From positions 1 to 64,000 of the forward strand of contig NZ_SDLT01000001.1 of NCBI RefSeq assembly GCF_004522235.1: DNA of 64,000 nucleotides, read 5' to 3'. The stretch is from Amycolatopsis nivea. Lineage in GTDB: Bacteria > Actinomycetota > Actinomycetes > Mycobacteriales > Pseudonocardiaceae. The notes under the pieces were generated by a model. That model was not told the DNA's origin. It ran no database searches and was given only the letters and a program-made list of their open reading frames with translations. Of this stretch, positions 35,313-44,304 are shown piece after piece. Made by a program: the position numbers and the translations under genes. Positions within the stretch are counted from its first letter, which is position 1. Each line of letters begins with the position of its first letter.

Positions 35313-37319
35313 TTATTCGGTTTCTGCCATGGCTTCTGCGAATTGGGCTGCGTACAGGCGGGAGTAGGCGCCGCCTGCGTTGATGAGGGTTTCGTGGTTG
35401 CCTTGTTCTACGATGTTGCCGTTTTCCATTACCAGGATTACGTCTGCGTCCCTGATGGTGGAGAGGCGGTGGGCGATCACGAAGCTCGTGCGGCCGGTGC
35501 GCAGGGAGTTCATCGCGTGCTGGATCAGGACCTCGGTGCGGGTGTCCACCGAGCTGGTCGCCTCGTCCAGGATGAGGATCGCCGGCTTTGCCAGGAAGGC
35601 TCGGGCGACGGTGATCAGCTGCTTTTCGCCTGCGCTGACGGTGCCGCCCTCGTCGTCCAGGACGGTGTCGTAGCCGTCGGGGAGGGTGCGGACGAAGCGG
35701 TCCACGTAGGTTGCCTTCGCGGCTTCGATGACCTCTTCGCGGGTCACGTTGTCCGCGCCGTACGCGATGTTTTCCGCGATCGTGCCGCCGAACAGCCAGG
35801 CGTCTTGCAGGACCATGCCCGTCTTCGAGCGCAGTTCCTCGCGGTCCATCGCCTTGATGTCGACGCCGTCCAAAGTGATCCGGCCGCCGTCGATTTCGTA
35901 GAAGCGCATCAGGAGGTTGACCAGCGTGGTCTTGCCCGCGCCGGTCGGGCCGACGATCGCGACCGTGTGGCCGGGGTCGACCGACAGCGACAGGTCTTCG
36001 ATCAGCGGCGTGTCCTTCAGGTAGCGGAACGACACGTGCTCGAATTCGACCTGCCCGCGCACGACCTCCGGGCGCTGCGGGCGCTCCGGCTCCGGTTCCT
36101 GCTCCTTGGCGTCCAGCAGCGCGAACACCCGCTCGGCCGAGGCGACGCCGGACTGCAGCAGGTTCGCCATGCTCGCGATCTGGGTGACCGGCTGGCTGAA
36201 CTGGCGCGAGTACTGGATGAACGCCTGCACGTCGCCCAGCGTCAGCGTGCCCGAAGCGACCCGCAGGGCGCCGACGACCGCGACCAGCACGTAGCTCAGG
36301 TTGCCGATGAACATCATGCCCGGCTGGATCGTGCCGGAGATGAACGACGCCTTGAAGCTCGCCTCGTACAGCGCCTCGTTCTGCTGCCGGAAGACCTCCT
36401 CGGCCTCCTTGCCCCGGCCGAAGACGTGCACCAGCGAGTGGCCCGAGTACATCTCCTCGATGTGCGCGTTGAGCTTCCCGGTCGTCGACCACTGCCGGAT
36501 GAACTGCGGCTGCGCGCGTTTGCCGATCTTGGCCGCGACGAACACCGACACCGGCACCGTCAGCAGCACGATCGCGCCCAGCAGCGGCGAGATGACGAAC
36601 ATCATCACCAGCACGCCCAGCACGGTGAACAGCGACGTGACGATCTGCGACAGCGTCTGCTGCAGCGACTGCGCCAGGTTGTCGATGTCGTTGGTGACCC
36701 GGCTCAGCACCTCGCCGCGCGGCTGGCGGTCGAAGTAGCGCAGCGGCAGCCGCGCGAACTTCTCCTCGATGTCCTGGCGCAGCCGGAACACCGCGCCCTG
36801 CACGAGGTTCGTCGTGAGCCGCGCCTGGATGACGCCCAGGAACGACGCGAAGACGTACAGCGCCAGCACGATCATCAGCACCTGGCCGACCGCGGTGAAG
36901 TCGACGCCGTGGCCGGGCATCAGGTCGACGCTGGTGAACATGTCGGCCAGGGTGTTCTCCCCGCGCGCCCGCAGGCCCTCGATCACCTGCTCCTTGGTCG
37001 CGCCCGCGGGCAGGTGCCTGCTGGTCACGCCGGCGAAGATCAGGTCCGTCGCCCGGGCCAGCACCTTCGGGCCGAGCACGGTCAGCGCGACGCCGATCGC
37101 GCCGAGCACCAGCACGCCGGTCAGAGCCGCCCGCTGCGGGCGCAGCAGCCGCAGCAATCGCGCGAGCGAGCCTTTGAAGTCGAGGGCTTTCTCCGCGGGC
37201 ATGCCCGCGGACATCATCCGGCCGGGTCCCGCCGTGGGTTGCGGCCGGGTCTTGTCGCGCGCGACGGCGGCTGGTTCGTCGTCGTCGTGCGCGGTCGCGG
37301 TTTTCGTTTCCTCGCTCAC
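35313..37319 (-). CDS. ABC exporter subunit (second of heterodimer), consensus Walker B
   Basis: 668-residue transmembrane-ATPase half transporter: a charged, Lys/Pro-rich N-tail (1-40), six helices (about 60-360) and a nucleotide-binding domain with Walker A GPTGAGKTTLV, Q-loop VLQDAWLFGG, atypical signature TVSAGEKQLI, Walker B ILILDEATSSVD with the catalytic Glu, and the H-loop IAHRLST. The GTG overlaps the stop of the partner subunit (GTGA). Together they resemble heterodimeric multidrug/lipid exporters. Its last 150 bp share the local G/T (plus strand) bias. Confidence 0.9.
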   Translation of the reverse strand: MSEETKTATAHDDDEPAAVARDKTRPQPTAGPGRMMSAGMPAEKALDFKGSLARLLRLLRPQRAALTGVLVLGAIGVALTVLGPKVLARATDLIFAGVTSRHLPAGATKEQVIEGLRARGENTLADMFTSVDLMPGHGVDFTAVGQVLMIVLALYVFASFLGVIQARLTTNLVQGAVFRLRQDIEEKFARLPLRYFDRQPRGEVLSRVTNDIDNLAQSLQQTLSQIVTSLFTVLGVLVMMFVISPLLGAIVLLTVPVSVFVAAKIGKRAQPQFIRQWSTTGKLNAHIEEMYSGHSLVHVFGRGKEAEEVFRQQNEALYEASFKASFISGTIQPGMMFIGNLSYVLVAVVGALRVASGTLTLGDVQAFIQYSRQFSQPVTQIASMANLLQSGVASAERVFALLDAKEQEPEPERPQRPEVVRGQVEFEHVSFRYLKDTPLIEDLSLSVDPGHTVAIVGPTGAGKTTLVNLLMRFYEIDGGRITLDGVDIKAMDREELRSKTGMVLQDAWLFGGTIAENIAYGADNVTREEVIEAAKATYVDRFVRTLPDGYDTVLDDEGGTVSAGEKQLITVARAFLAKPAILILDEATSSVDTRTEVLIQHAMNSLRTGRTSFVIAHRLSTIRDADVILVMENGNIVEQGNHETLINAGGAYSRLYAAQFAEAMAETE

Positions 37320-39049
37320 GCCGCCTCCTGCTCGGTCAGCTGCGAAAGCACGATTTCCCGATAGGTTTCGTTGGTGTCCATCAGCTCGTGGTGGGTTCCG
37401 GTGCCGACGACGCGGCCGTCGTCGAGCACGATGATCCGGTCCGCGCCGCGGATCGTGCTGACCCGCTGCGCGACGATGACGACCGTCGCGTCCCGGGTTT
37501 CTTCGGTGAGCGCGCGGCGCAGCGCGGCGTCGGTGGCGTAGTCGAGCGCGCTGAACGAATCGTCGAACAGGTAGATCTCCGGCCGGTGCACCAGCATCCG
37601 CGCGATCGCGAGCCGCTGCCGCTGCCCGCCCGAGACGTTGGTGCCGCCCTGGGCGATGGGGGAGTCGAGGCCCTGTTCCATCCGTTCGACGAAGTCCTTG
37701 CCCTGCGCGACTTCCAGCGCGTGCCAGAGCTCTTCGTCCGTCGCGTCCGGATTGCCGTAGCGGAGGTTGCTGGCGACCGTTCCGGCGAACAGGTACGGCT
37801 TCTGCGGCACCATGCTGACCACCGACGACAGCACTGTCGGGTCGAGCCGGCGCACGTCGACGCCGTCCACCCGGACCGAGCCCTCGGTGGCGTCCATCAG
37901 CCGCGGGATCAGGTTGAGCAGCGTCGTCTTGCCGCTGCCCGTGCTGCCGATGATCGCGGTGGTCTCGCCGGGCCGGGCGAACAGGGAAACGTCGTGCAGC
38001 ACCGGCTTTTCCGCGCCGGGGTACCGGAATCCGACGCCGGTCAGGTCGAGGTGACCGCGCTCGGCCCCGGCCGCGACCGGCTCGTCCGGCGGGCGCACGC
38101 TCGACTCGGTGTCCAGCACCTCGGTGATCCGCTCGGCGCTGACCTCCGCGCGCGGCACCATCATGAACATGAAGGTGGCCATCATGACCGCCATCAGGAT
38201 CTGCAGCAGATAGGCCAGGAACGCGGTGAGCGCGCCGATCTGCATCGCCCCGCTGTCGACCCGCTGCCCGCCGAACCACAGCACGGCGACGCTCGACACG
38301 TTCACCACCAGCATCACGGTGGGGAACATCAGCGCGATCAGCCTGCCGACCCGCAGCGACACGGTGAACAGCTCGTCGTTGGCCCGGCCGAAACGCTCGC
38401 GTTCGTGCTTGTCCCGCACGAACGCGCGGATCACCCGGATGCCCATGATCTGCTCGCGCATGACCTGGTTGATCCGGTCGAGGCGCACCTGCATGAGCCG
38501 GAACGCCGAGCGCATCCGCATGACGATGAGCCCGATCGCGACGCCCAGCACCGGCACGATGACGACGAGCAGCGACGACAGCGGGACGTCCTGCTGCAGC
38601 GCGAGCAGGATGCCGCCGACGCACATGATCGGCGCGGACACCATCAGCGTGAAGGTGAGCGCGGCGAGCAGCTGGATCTGCTGGACGTCGTTGGTGGTGC
38701 GGGTGATCAGCGACGGCGTGCCGAATTTCCCGATCTCGCGGGCGGAGAACGCCTGCACCCGGTGGAAGACTCCGGCGCGGATGTCGCGGCCGACGGCCGA
38801 GGCGGTGCGGGATCCGTAGTAGACGGCCCCGATCGACCCGGCGATCTGCACCAGCGTGATCAGCAGCATCACGCCGCCGATCTTCACGATGTAGCCGGTG
38901 TCGCCTTTGACGAGGCCGCCGTCGATGATGTCGGCGTTGAGCGTGGGCAGGTACAGCGCGGCGATCGTCTGCACCAGTTGCAGCGCGACGACGACCCACA
39001 GCGCCGCCCGGTAAGGGCGCAGGTAGCTGCGCAACAGTTTGACCAGCAC
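37316..39049 (-). CDS. ABC exporter subunit (first of heterodimer), degenerate Walker B
   Basis: 577 residues: six helices, then Walker A GSTGSGKTTLL, Q-loop MVPQKPYLFAGT, signature NVSGGQRQRLAIA and Walker B EIYLFDDSFSALD. The catalytic Glu is replaced by Asp, as in the non-hydrolysing site of heterodimeric exporters; its canonical signature would complete the active site of the partner. GTG 39049 with GGGGGAG 9 bases upstream is chosen. It is second in a tetR-ABC-ABC operon, 44 bases after the regulator. Confidence 0.9.
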   Translation of the reverse strand: MLVKLLRSYLRPYRAALWVVVALQLVQTIAALYLPTLNADIIDGGLVKGDTGYIVKIGGVMLLITLVQIAGSIGAVYYGSRTASAVGRDIRAGVFHRVQAFSAREIGKFGTPSLITRTTNDVQQIQLLAALTFTLMVSAPIMCVGGILLALQQDVPLSSLLVVIVPVLGVAIGLIVMRMRSAFRLMQVRLDRINQVMREQIMGIRVIRAFVRDKHERERFGRANDELFTVSLRVGRLIALMFPTVMLVVNVSSVAVLWFGGQRVDSGAMQIGALTAFLAYLLQILMAVMMATFMFMMVPRAEVSAERITEVLDTESSVRPPDEPVAAGAERGHLDLTGVGFRYPGAEKPVLHDVSLFARPGETTAIIGSTGSGKTTLLNLIPRLMDATEGSVRVDGVDVRRLDPTVLSSVVSMVPQKPYLFAGTVASNLRYGNPDATDEELWHALEVAQGKDFVERMEQGLDSPIAQGGTNVSGGQRQRLAIARMLVHRPEIYLFDDSFSALDYATDAALRRALTEETRDATVVIVAQRVSTIRGADRIIVLDDGRVVGTGTHHELMDTNETYREIVLSQLTEQEAA

Positions 39050-39093
39050 GGTCGGGTACTCCCCCAAAAAAAGTGAATGGCGTCGGTTCGGGT

Positions 39094-39720
39094 CTAGCGG
39101 GCCGCGGCGGGCGCGGCGAGTGCCGGCATCCCGGCGGCTGCCTCCCGCAGGAGGCCGGTGAAGGCCGATACGAACTCTTCGTCGGAGTAGTCCGAATTGA
39201 GCCAGGTTTCGAAGGCGATGCGCGAAGCGTTCTGCACAATGCTCGCCATCAGCCGGGCGTGCAACGGATTTGCGTGCTCGCCGGCCCGCTCGGCTATGGC
39301 GTCGGCCAGCACCCGCTCGACGGTGGCGAACGCGCGCAGCATCTCGGCGAACAGCGCGCCGTTTTCCATCAGCGCGCGGACCCGCCGCACTTGCTCGCGT
39401 TTCGGGCGGTCGTCCTCGTTGAACCGGGTGATCGAGGCGTTGACGACCGCGTCCCACAGCGGCTCGTCGGCTGGCCTCGCCAGGAGCGCTTCGCGCACGT
39501 TCTCCTGCCGTTCGACGATGAACGCGCAGACAGCTTCCTCCTTGCTGGAAAAGTAGTTGTTGAAGGTGCGCGGGGAGACGCCCACCTCGTTCGCGATGTC
39601 CTCCACCCGCAACTGGTCGACGCCCCGCTCGAGCGCGATCCGGAGCGCGGCTTCGGCGAGTGCCCTCCGCGCGGCTCGTTTCTTGCGCTCGCGCAGGCCC
39701 AGGGGTGCGGTGGTGGTCAC
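39094..39720 (-). CDS. TetR-family repressor of the ABC exporter operon
   Basis: 208 residues. The N-terminal helix-turn-helix is VEDIANEVGVSPRTFNNYFSSKEEAV, the standard TetR pattern, with a ligand domain after it. It is the first gene of an operon with two ABC subunits, so autoregulation and induction by an exported compound are likely. The GTG at 39720 (VTTTAPLGLRERKK) fits the family; an extended frame upstream runs through the promoter region and is not credible. Confidence 0.88.
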   Translation of the reverse strand: MTTTAPLGLRERKKRAARRALAEAALRIALERGVDQLRVEDIANEVGVSPRTFNNYFSSKEEAVCAFIVERQENVREALLARPADEPLWDAVVNASITRFNEDDRPKREQVRRVRALMENGALFAEMLRAFATVERVLADAIAERAGEHANPLHARLMASIVQNASRIAFETWLNSDYSDEEFVSAFTGLLREAAAGMPALAAPAAAR

Positions 39721-39736
39721 CGGGTCGAGAGTAGCA

Positions 39737-39784
39737 GCGAAAGTTGCGCGATGCGAAAAATTATGCGGACCGCGAAAAGTTGCG
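39737..39784. promoter_or_regulatory. Direct repeats in the tetR/VOC divergent promoter region
   Basis: GCGAAAGTTGCG (39737-39748) and GCGAAAAGTTGCG (39772-39784) flank the A/T-rich GCGAAAAATTATGCGG. Such repeated sites 17 bases upstream of a tetR start are candidate operators for it. Confidence 0.4.
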
Positions 39785-39844
39785 TTCTCGCAGGGGGTGG
39801 GTCGAGGTGCGGGGACGGCGTTCTCGCTGTGCCAGGATGAACAC

Positions 39845-40210
39845 ATGTTCGAGGGACTGCGCACGGTCGTGTATCCCGCCGCCGATCTGGCCGCGGCCAA
39901 GGAGTGGTGGACGCGGGTGCTCGGGGTGTCGCCGTATTTCGACGAGCCGTTCTACGTCGGGTACAGCGTCCACGGCTACGAGCTGGCCCTCGATCCGAAC
40001 GGCCGCGCGGAAAACGGCGACGGTCCGGTGACGTACTGGGCAGTGCCCGACGTGGAAGCCGCCGTGGCGAAGCTGATCGAGGAGGGCGCGGCCGAACACT
40101 CAGCGGTGACCGATTTCGGCGGCGGGATCCGCACCGCACTGGTGCGCGCGCCGGACGGGAACCTGGTCGGGGTGATCGAAAACCCGCATTTCCCGGGCAC
40201 TCCGGCTTGA
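39845..40210 (+). CDS. VOC-superfamily (glyoxalase/bleomycin-resistance) protein
   Basis: 121 residues, one vicinal-oxygen-chelate domain: RTVVYPAADLAAAKEWWTRVLG, then GYELALDPNG, the second half VPDVEAAVAKLIEEGA and a final PDGNLVGVIENPHF with the metal-ligand Glu. Substrate is unknown. Its ATG is 124 bases from the divergent tetR gene. Its stop overlaps the TTG start of the next gene. Confidence 0.85.
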   Translation: MFEGLRTVVYPAADLAAAKEWWTRVLGVSPYFDEPFYVGYSVHGYELALDPNGRAENGDGPVTYWAVPDVEAAVAKLIEEGAAEHSAVTDFGGGIRTALVRAPDGNLVGVIENPHFPGTPA

Positions 40211-41157
40211 GAAGAGCGCTGGCCGCGGCCGTCGTGCTGGTGCTGCTCGGCACCGGACTGGTCGCGGCTCAGTCGTCGGCGCCGACGCCGCGGACGTATC
40301 TTCTCGGCGCGCTGAACCTGCTGCGGACGCACTCGATGGACCGGGACCGGGTGGACTGGCCGCGCGTGGAGGCCGAGGCGTTGCGTGCCGCGGAAGGGGC
40401 TTCGACCTTCTCCGAGACCTATCCGGCGATCCAGACGGTGATCTCCGAACTGGGCAATCAGCACACGAAACTGCTCAGCCCCGCGCAAGCGAAGGCACCG
40501 CTCGCGACGACGATCGCGGTGCCGTCGAGCCGGGTCGAGAACGGCGTCGCGATGCTGACGATTCCCGGCCTCATCGCCGACCCGGCGGGCGAGCGCCGGT
40601 ACATCCAGGCCGGGGCAGCGGCGCTGCGGGCGGTCGAAGCGCAGGCGACGTGCGGATGGATCGTCGATCTCCGCGACGACACCGGCGGCACCATGTGGCC
40701 GATGCTGACCGTGCTGGCCCCGTTGCTGGGGGACGGCGTCGCGGGCTCGTTCGCCGGGCCGGGGCTGGCTCCGAAGTTCTGGTCCGTCCGGGACGGGCGA
40801 TCCTGGTCGGGCGAGCACCCGGGCACGGAAGAGGTCAATCCGGTCCGGCTGAGCCGCCCGGCACCGCAGGTCGCGGTGCTGACGTCGCGTGTCACCGCGA
40901 GTTCGGGCGAAGCGACGCTGATCGCCTTCCGCGGGCTCGCCCGGGCCGCGACGTTCGGCGGCCCCACCGCGGGATACGCCACTGGCAACGAAGTCTTCGA
41001 CCTGGCAGACGGGGCGAAACTGCTCGTCACGAGCGTGGCCGACGTAGACCGGACCGGGCGGGTCTACGGGGCGGTCCCGATCGCGCCCGACTTCCCGACG
41101 CAGGACCCGGAGACCGCCGCCGGTGAGTGGCTGCGCACGCGCGGCGCCTGTGCGTAG
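40207..41157 (+). CDS. Secreted S41-family peptidase-like protein
   Basis: 316 residues starting at a TTG that overlaps the VOC stop by 4 bases (TTGA); no ATG or GTG gives the signal peptide (RRALAAAVVLVLLGTGLVAA). The core follows C-terminal-processing peptidases: FSETYPAIQTVISELGNQHT, WIVDLRDDTGGTMWPMLTVL, and the catalytic-Ser-like TASSGEATLIAFRGLA. No PDZ domain is seen, so it is a short member. Whether it is active cannot be judged from the motifs alone. Confidence 0.75.
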   Translation: MRRALAAAVVLVLLGTGLVAAQSSAPTPRTYLLGALNLLRTHSMDRDRVDWPRVEAEALRAAEGASTFSETYPAIQTVISELGNQHTKLLSPAQAKAPLATTIAVPSSRVENGVAMLTIPGLIADPAGERRYIQAGAAALRAVEAQATCGWIVDLRDDTGGTMWPMLTVLAPLLGDGVAGSFAGPGLAPKFWSVRDGRSWSGEHPGTEEVNPVRLSRPAPQVAVLTSRVTASSGEATLIAFRGLARAATFGGPTAGYATGNEVFDLADGAKLLVTSVADVDRTGRVYGAVPIAPDFPTQDPETAAGEWLRTRGACA

Positions 41158-41253
41158 GGGCCCGGACCTGCGCGGACTGTCGGATTCGGACGATCGCGGC
41201 TACGGTGGTCACCGAGCGTGAATACGTACCGGCGGACGGCGGAGGTGCGCGGC

Positions 41254-42126
41254 ATGCGGTCGATGTGGAAGGGCTCGGTGTCCTTCGGGCTGGTCAGCAT
41301 CCCGATCCAGCTGTACGCGGCGACCGAGAACAAGAACGTGTCGCTGCGCCAGGTGCACGTCGCCGACGGCGGGCGGATCCAGTACAAGCGGTTCTGCTCG
41401 ATCGACGGCGAGGAGGTGCCCTACTCCGACATCGCCAAGGGCTACGAGCTGCCCGACGGCGAGATGGTCGTGATCACCGACGCCGACCTCGCCGAGCTGC
41501 CGCTGCCCACCCAGCGTTCGATCGACGTGCTCGAGTTCGTGCCGCTGGAGTCGATCGACCCGATCCGGTTCGACCGCACCTACTATCTGGAGCCGCAGAA
41601 GAACGCGGTGAAGCCGTACGTCGTGCTGCGCGACGCGCTGCAGAAGGCGAGCCACGTGGCGATCGCGAAGGTCGCCGTGCGCCAGCGGGAGAGCCTGGCG
41701 CTGCTGCGCGTCGTGGACGACGTGCTCGTGATGACCACGATGCTGTGGGCCGACGAGGTCCGGGTTCCGGATTTCCCGTTCCTGCACGAGGATCCGCCGC
41801 AGGTCCGCCCGCAGGAGGTGACGATGGCGGGGTCGCTGATCGACTCGCTGTCGGAGCCGGTGTTCGAACCGGAGAAGTACTCGGACTCCTACCGCGAAGC
41901 GCTCGAGGCGATGATCGAGGCGAAGGCGGGCGGCGGCGAGACGGTCGGCGCGCCGAAGCAGGGGGAGAAGGCCGAGGTCGTCGACCTGATGGCGGCGCTG
42001 GAGGCGAGCGTGTCGGCGGCGAAGAAGACCCGCGGGCCCGCCAAGGAGACGAAGAAGGCGGCCGGCGACGGCAAGGCGGCGGCGAAGAAACCGGCGTCGC
42101 GGGCCCGGCGGCCGAAGAGCGCCTGA
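41254..42126 (+). CDS. ku: DNA end-binding protein Ku
   Basis: Non-homologous end-joining protein, 290 residues. It begins MRSMWKGSVSFGLVSIPIQL, carries HVADGGRIQYKRFC and YYLEPQKNAVKPYVVLRDAL, and ends in a Lys/Ala-rich tail (KKTRGPAKETKKAAGDGKAA) of the kind that increases DNA binding in actinobacterial Ku. GGAGG lies 8 bases before the ATG. Its usual partner, LigD, is not in the window. Confidence 0.95.
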   Translation: MRSMWKGSVSFGLVSIPIQLYAATENKNVSLRQVHVADGGRIQYKRFCSIDGEEVPYSDIAKGYELPDGEMVVITDADLAELPLPTQRSIDVLEFVPLESIDPIRFDRTYYLEPQKNAVKPYVVLRDALQKASHVAIAKVAVRQRESLALLRVVDDVLVMTTMLWADEVRVPDFPFLHEDPPQVRPQEVTMAGSLIDSLSEPVFEPEKYSDSYREALEAMIEAKAGGGETVGAPKQGEKAEVVDLMAALEASVSAAKKTRGPAKETKKAAGDGKAAAKKPASRARRPKSA

Positions 42127-42140
42127 GTCCGCCGCCGGAT

Positions 42141-42172
42141 GTTCCGTGCCGCGGAACAGTGAAATTTCACTG
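42141..42172. promoter_or_regulatory. Two adjacent dyads downstream of ku
   Basis: GTTCCGTGCCGCGGAAC (42141-42157) runs directly into CAGTGAAATTTCACTG (42157-42172), a perfect 16-bp palindrome, A/T-rich at its centre. They lie 15 bases after the ku stop and about 185 bases before the next gene; either an operator for that gene or part of a terminator. Confidence 0.5.
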
Positions 42173-42300
42173 CTGCCGTCCGGAAAATGCCGATCGTCAC
42201 GCCGGGTGAGCGACTGCGGCGGACTTCACCGGACCGGGGCGCCGACACGCCGCCGGGTATCCTGCGACGGCGAGATTTCCAGTGGTACCAAGGAGGAGTC

Positions 42301-42322
42301 CGGCCCCGGAGCAACGGGGCCG
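42301..42322 (+). other. Hairpin in the leader of the Cys-rich miniprotein gene
   Basis: CGGCCCCG-GAGCAA-CGGGGCCG forms an 8-bp stem 35 bases before the ATG, just after AAGGAGGAG. It could be a leader structure; I could not match it to a known riboswitch. Confidence 0.45.
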
Positions 42323-42356
42323 GGGACCCGAATACCTGAGCGGAAGGCGGCTGAGC

Positions 42357-42563
42357 ATGGAGTGCGCGTTCTGCACGAGCGGCATCGACCACTGTCACGG
42401 CACCCTGGTGGTCCACCCGGACCGCGGGTTCAGCGAGTGCACCGATCCGTCCTGCCTCGACCTGGACCGGGTCCGGCACGGCCTGATCATCGACTGTCAC
42501 ACCCTCGACGCGGGGTGCGCCTGCACCGGAGCGGAGAAATCCCTGCTGCGGCAGGCTTCCTGA
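42357..42563 (+). CDS. Cys/His-rich 68-residue protein, possible zinc-binding
   Basis: Starts MECAFCTSGIDHCHGTLVVH and contains seven more Cys/His in SECTDPSCLDLDRV, DCHTLDAGCACTG. The CxxC-x-HCH pattern suggests a structural zinc site, but no family is recognised with certainty. GGAAGG sits 8 bases before the ATG and a terminator follows, so it is a monocistronic gene. Confidence 0.7.
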   Translation: MECAFCTSGIDHCHGTLVVHPDRGFSECTDPSCLDLDRVRHGLIIDCHTLDAGCACTGAEKSLLRQAS

Positions 42564-42575
42564 CCGTCGCCGGGG

Positions 42576-42606
42576 CCCCGGCCGCCACGCTGCGCGGCCG
42601 GGGCGG
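42576..42606 (+). terminator. Terminator of the Cys-rich gene
   Basis: CCCCGGCCG and CGGCCGGGG pair over a 10-base loop, followed by CGGCTTT, 12 bases after the stop codon. Confidence 0.7.
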
Positions 42607-42666
42607 CTTTACCCGATCGGGTAGCTTGCCGTGTACAAGCTGCTTGGCGATGTGCTAACACTACCG

Positions 42667-42709
42667 GGGGTCCTTCGGCTCTCCCTCCCCCTCGGAGCCG
42701 GAGGACCCC
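42667..42709 (-). terminator. Terminator of ahcY
   Basis: On the minus strand GGGGTCCTCCGGCTC pairs with GAGCCGAAGGACCCC (one mismatch) over a 13-base loop, 28 bases after the ahcY stop. Confidence 0.75.
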
Positions 42710-42737
42710 TTTTTCCCCGGCGAGGCCGGCGGCGCGG

Positions 42738-44198
42738 TCAGTAGCGGTAATGGTCCAGTTTGTACGGTCCGTCCACGTCGACGCCGATGTACTCCGCCTG
42801 TTCCTTGCTCAGCTTGGTCAGCCGGACGCCGAGCGCGTCCAGGTGCAGCCGCGCGACCTTCTCGTCCAGGTGCTTCGGCAGCCGGTACACGTCGTTCGCG
42901 TACTCGCCGGGCTTGGCGAACAGTTCGATCTGCGCGAGCACCTGGTTCGCGAACGACGCGGACATCACGAACGACGGGTGCCCGGTCGCGTTGCCGAGGT
43001 TCATCAGCCTGCCCTCGGACAGCACGATGATCGCGTGCCCGTCCGGGAACCGCCACGTGTGCACCTGCGGTTTGACCTCGGTCTTGACGATGCCCGGGAC
43101 CTTCGCCAGCCCGGCCATGTCGATCTCGTTGTCGAAGTGGCCGACGTTCGCCACGATCGCCTGGTGCTTCATCCGCCCCATCTGCGCGGCGGAGATGATC
43201 CCGAAGTTGCCGGTGGTGGTGAGGAAAATGTCGGCGCGCTCCACGACGTCGTCGAGTTCGACCACGTCGAGCCCGTCCATCGCGGCCTGCAGCGCGCAGA
43301 TCGGGTCGATCTCGGTCACCACGACGCGCGCGCCCTGTCCGCGCAGCGCCTCCGCCGCGCCCTTGCCGACGTCGCCGTACCCGCACACGACGGCGTACTT
43401 CCCGCCGATCATCACGTCCGTGCCGCGGTTGAGGCCGTCCGGGAGCGAATGGCGGATTCCGTACCTGTTGTCGAACTTCGACTTCGTGACCGAGTCGTTG
43501 ACGTTCATCGCCGGGAACAGCAGTTCGCCGGTAGCCGCGAGCTGGTACAGCCGGTTCACGCCCGCCGTGGTCTCCTCGGTGACCCCGCGCATCGCGCCGG
43601 CGATCCGGGTGAACCGCTGCGGGTCCTCGGCGAGGCTGGCCGCGAGGGTGCGCAGCAGGATCCGGTAGTCCTCCGGGTCGTCCTCGTGCGCGGCGGGCAC
43701 CGCGCCGGCTTTCTCGAACTCGGCTCCCTTGTGGACGAGCAGGGTCGCGTCGCCGCCGTCGTCCAGGATCATGTTCGGCAGTTCGCCGCCGGGAAAACGG
43801 AACAGCTGGTCGGTGCACCACCAGTATTCGTCGAGGGTCTCGCCCTTCCACGCGAAAACCGCGGTGCCCTCGGGACGCTCCGGCGTGCCGTTCGGACCGA
43901 CGACGACCGCCGCGGCCGCCTCGTCCTGGGTGGAGAAGATGTTGCAGGACACCCAGCGCACCTCGGCGCCGAGCGCGACGAGCGTTTCGATCAGCACCGC
44001 GGTCTGCACAGTCATGTGCAGCGAGCCCGCGATGCGCGCGCCCTTGAGCGGCTGGGCGTCCGCGAACTCGCGGCGCAGCGCCATCAGGCCGGGCATTTCG
44101 TGCTCGGCGAGGTCGAGCTGGATGCGTCCCGCCGCGGCGAGCGACAGGTCGGCGACCGCGAACTCCAAGGCGTCGACGGTACGCAGGGTGGGCGACAT
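42738..44198 (-). CDS. ahcY: Adenosylhomocysteinase
   Basis: NAD-dependent hydrolysis of S-adenosylhomocysteine (SAH) to adenosine and homocysteine, 486 residues. Seen are [34 protein letters not shown], the NAD Rossmann motif [42 protein letters not shown], and the C-terminal KLDHYRY that reaches into the neighbouring subunit. GAAAGGA lies 7 bases before the ATG. An SAH-riboswitch-like structure is found not in its leader but about 900 bases upstream, on the far side of a divergent methyltransferase gene. Confidence 0.96.
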   Translation of the reverse strand: MSPTLRTVDALEFAVADLSLAAAGRIQLDLAEHEMPGLMALRREFADAQPLKGARIAGSLHMTVQTAVLIETLVALGAEVRWVSCNIFSTQDEAAAAVVVGPNGTPERPEGTAVFAWKGETLDEYWWCTDQLFRFPGGELPNMILDDGGDATLLVHKGAEFEKAGAVPAAHEDDPEDYRILLRTLAASLAEDPQRFTRIAGAMRGVTEETTAGVNRLYQLAATGELLFPAMNVNDSVTKSKFDNRYGIRHSLPDGLNRGTDVMIGGKYAVVCGYGDVGKGAAEALRGQGARVVVTEIDPICALQAAMDGLDVVELDDVVERADIFLTTTGNFGIISAAQMGRMKHQAIVANVGHFDNEIDMAGLAKVPGIVKTEVKPQVHTWRFPDGHAIIVLSEGRLMNLGNATGHPSFVMSASFANQVLAQIELFAKPGEYANDVYRLPKHLDEKVARLHLDALGVRLTKLSKEQAEYIGVDVDGPYKLDHYRY

Positions 44199-44304
44199 TT
44201 TTCCGTTCCTTTCAGGGGTTTTCGGGCATAGCGGAGCACGGGCGCCGTGCCGGTGCCCGGAAAAGGGAGGCGCGCGCGGTGCGGATCAGGCGAGAATGGC
44301 GGGC

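Noticed and set aside
44199-44304. A riboswitch directly in the ahcY leader
   Set aside because: The leader contains no GCGCTGC core or pseudoknot; only a normal ribosome site. The riboswitch-like structure is at 45094-45176.
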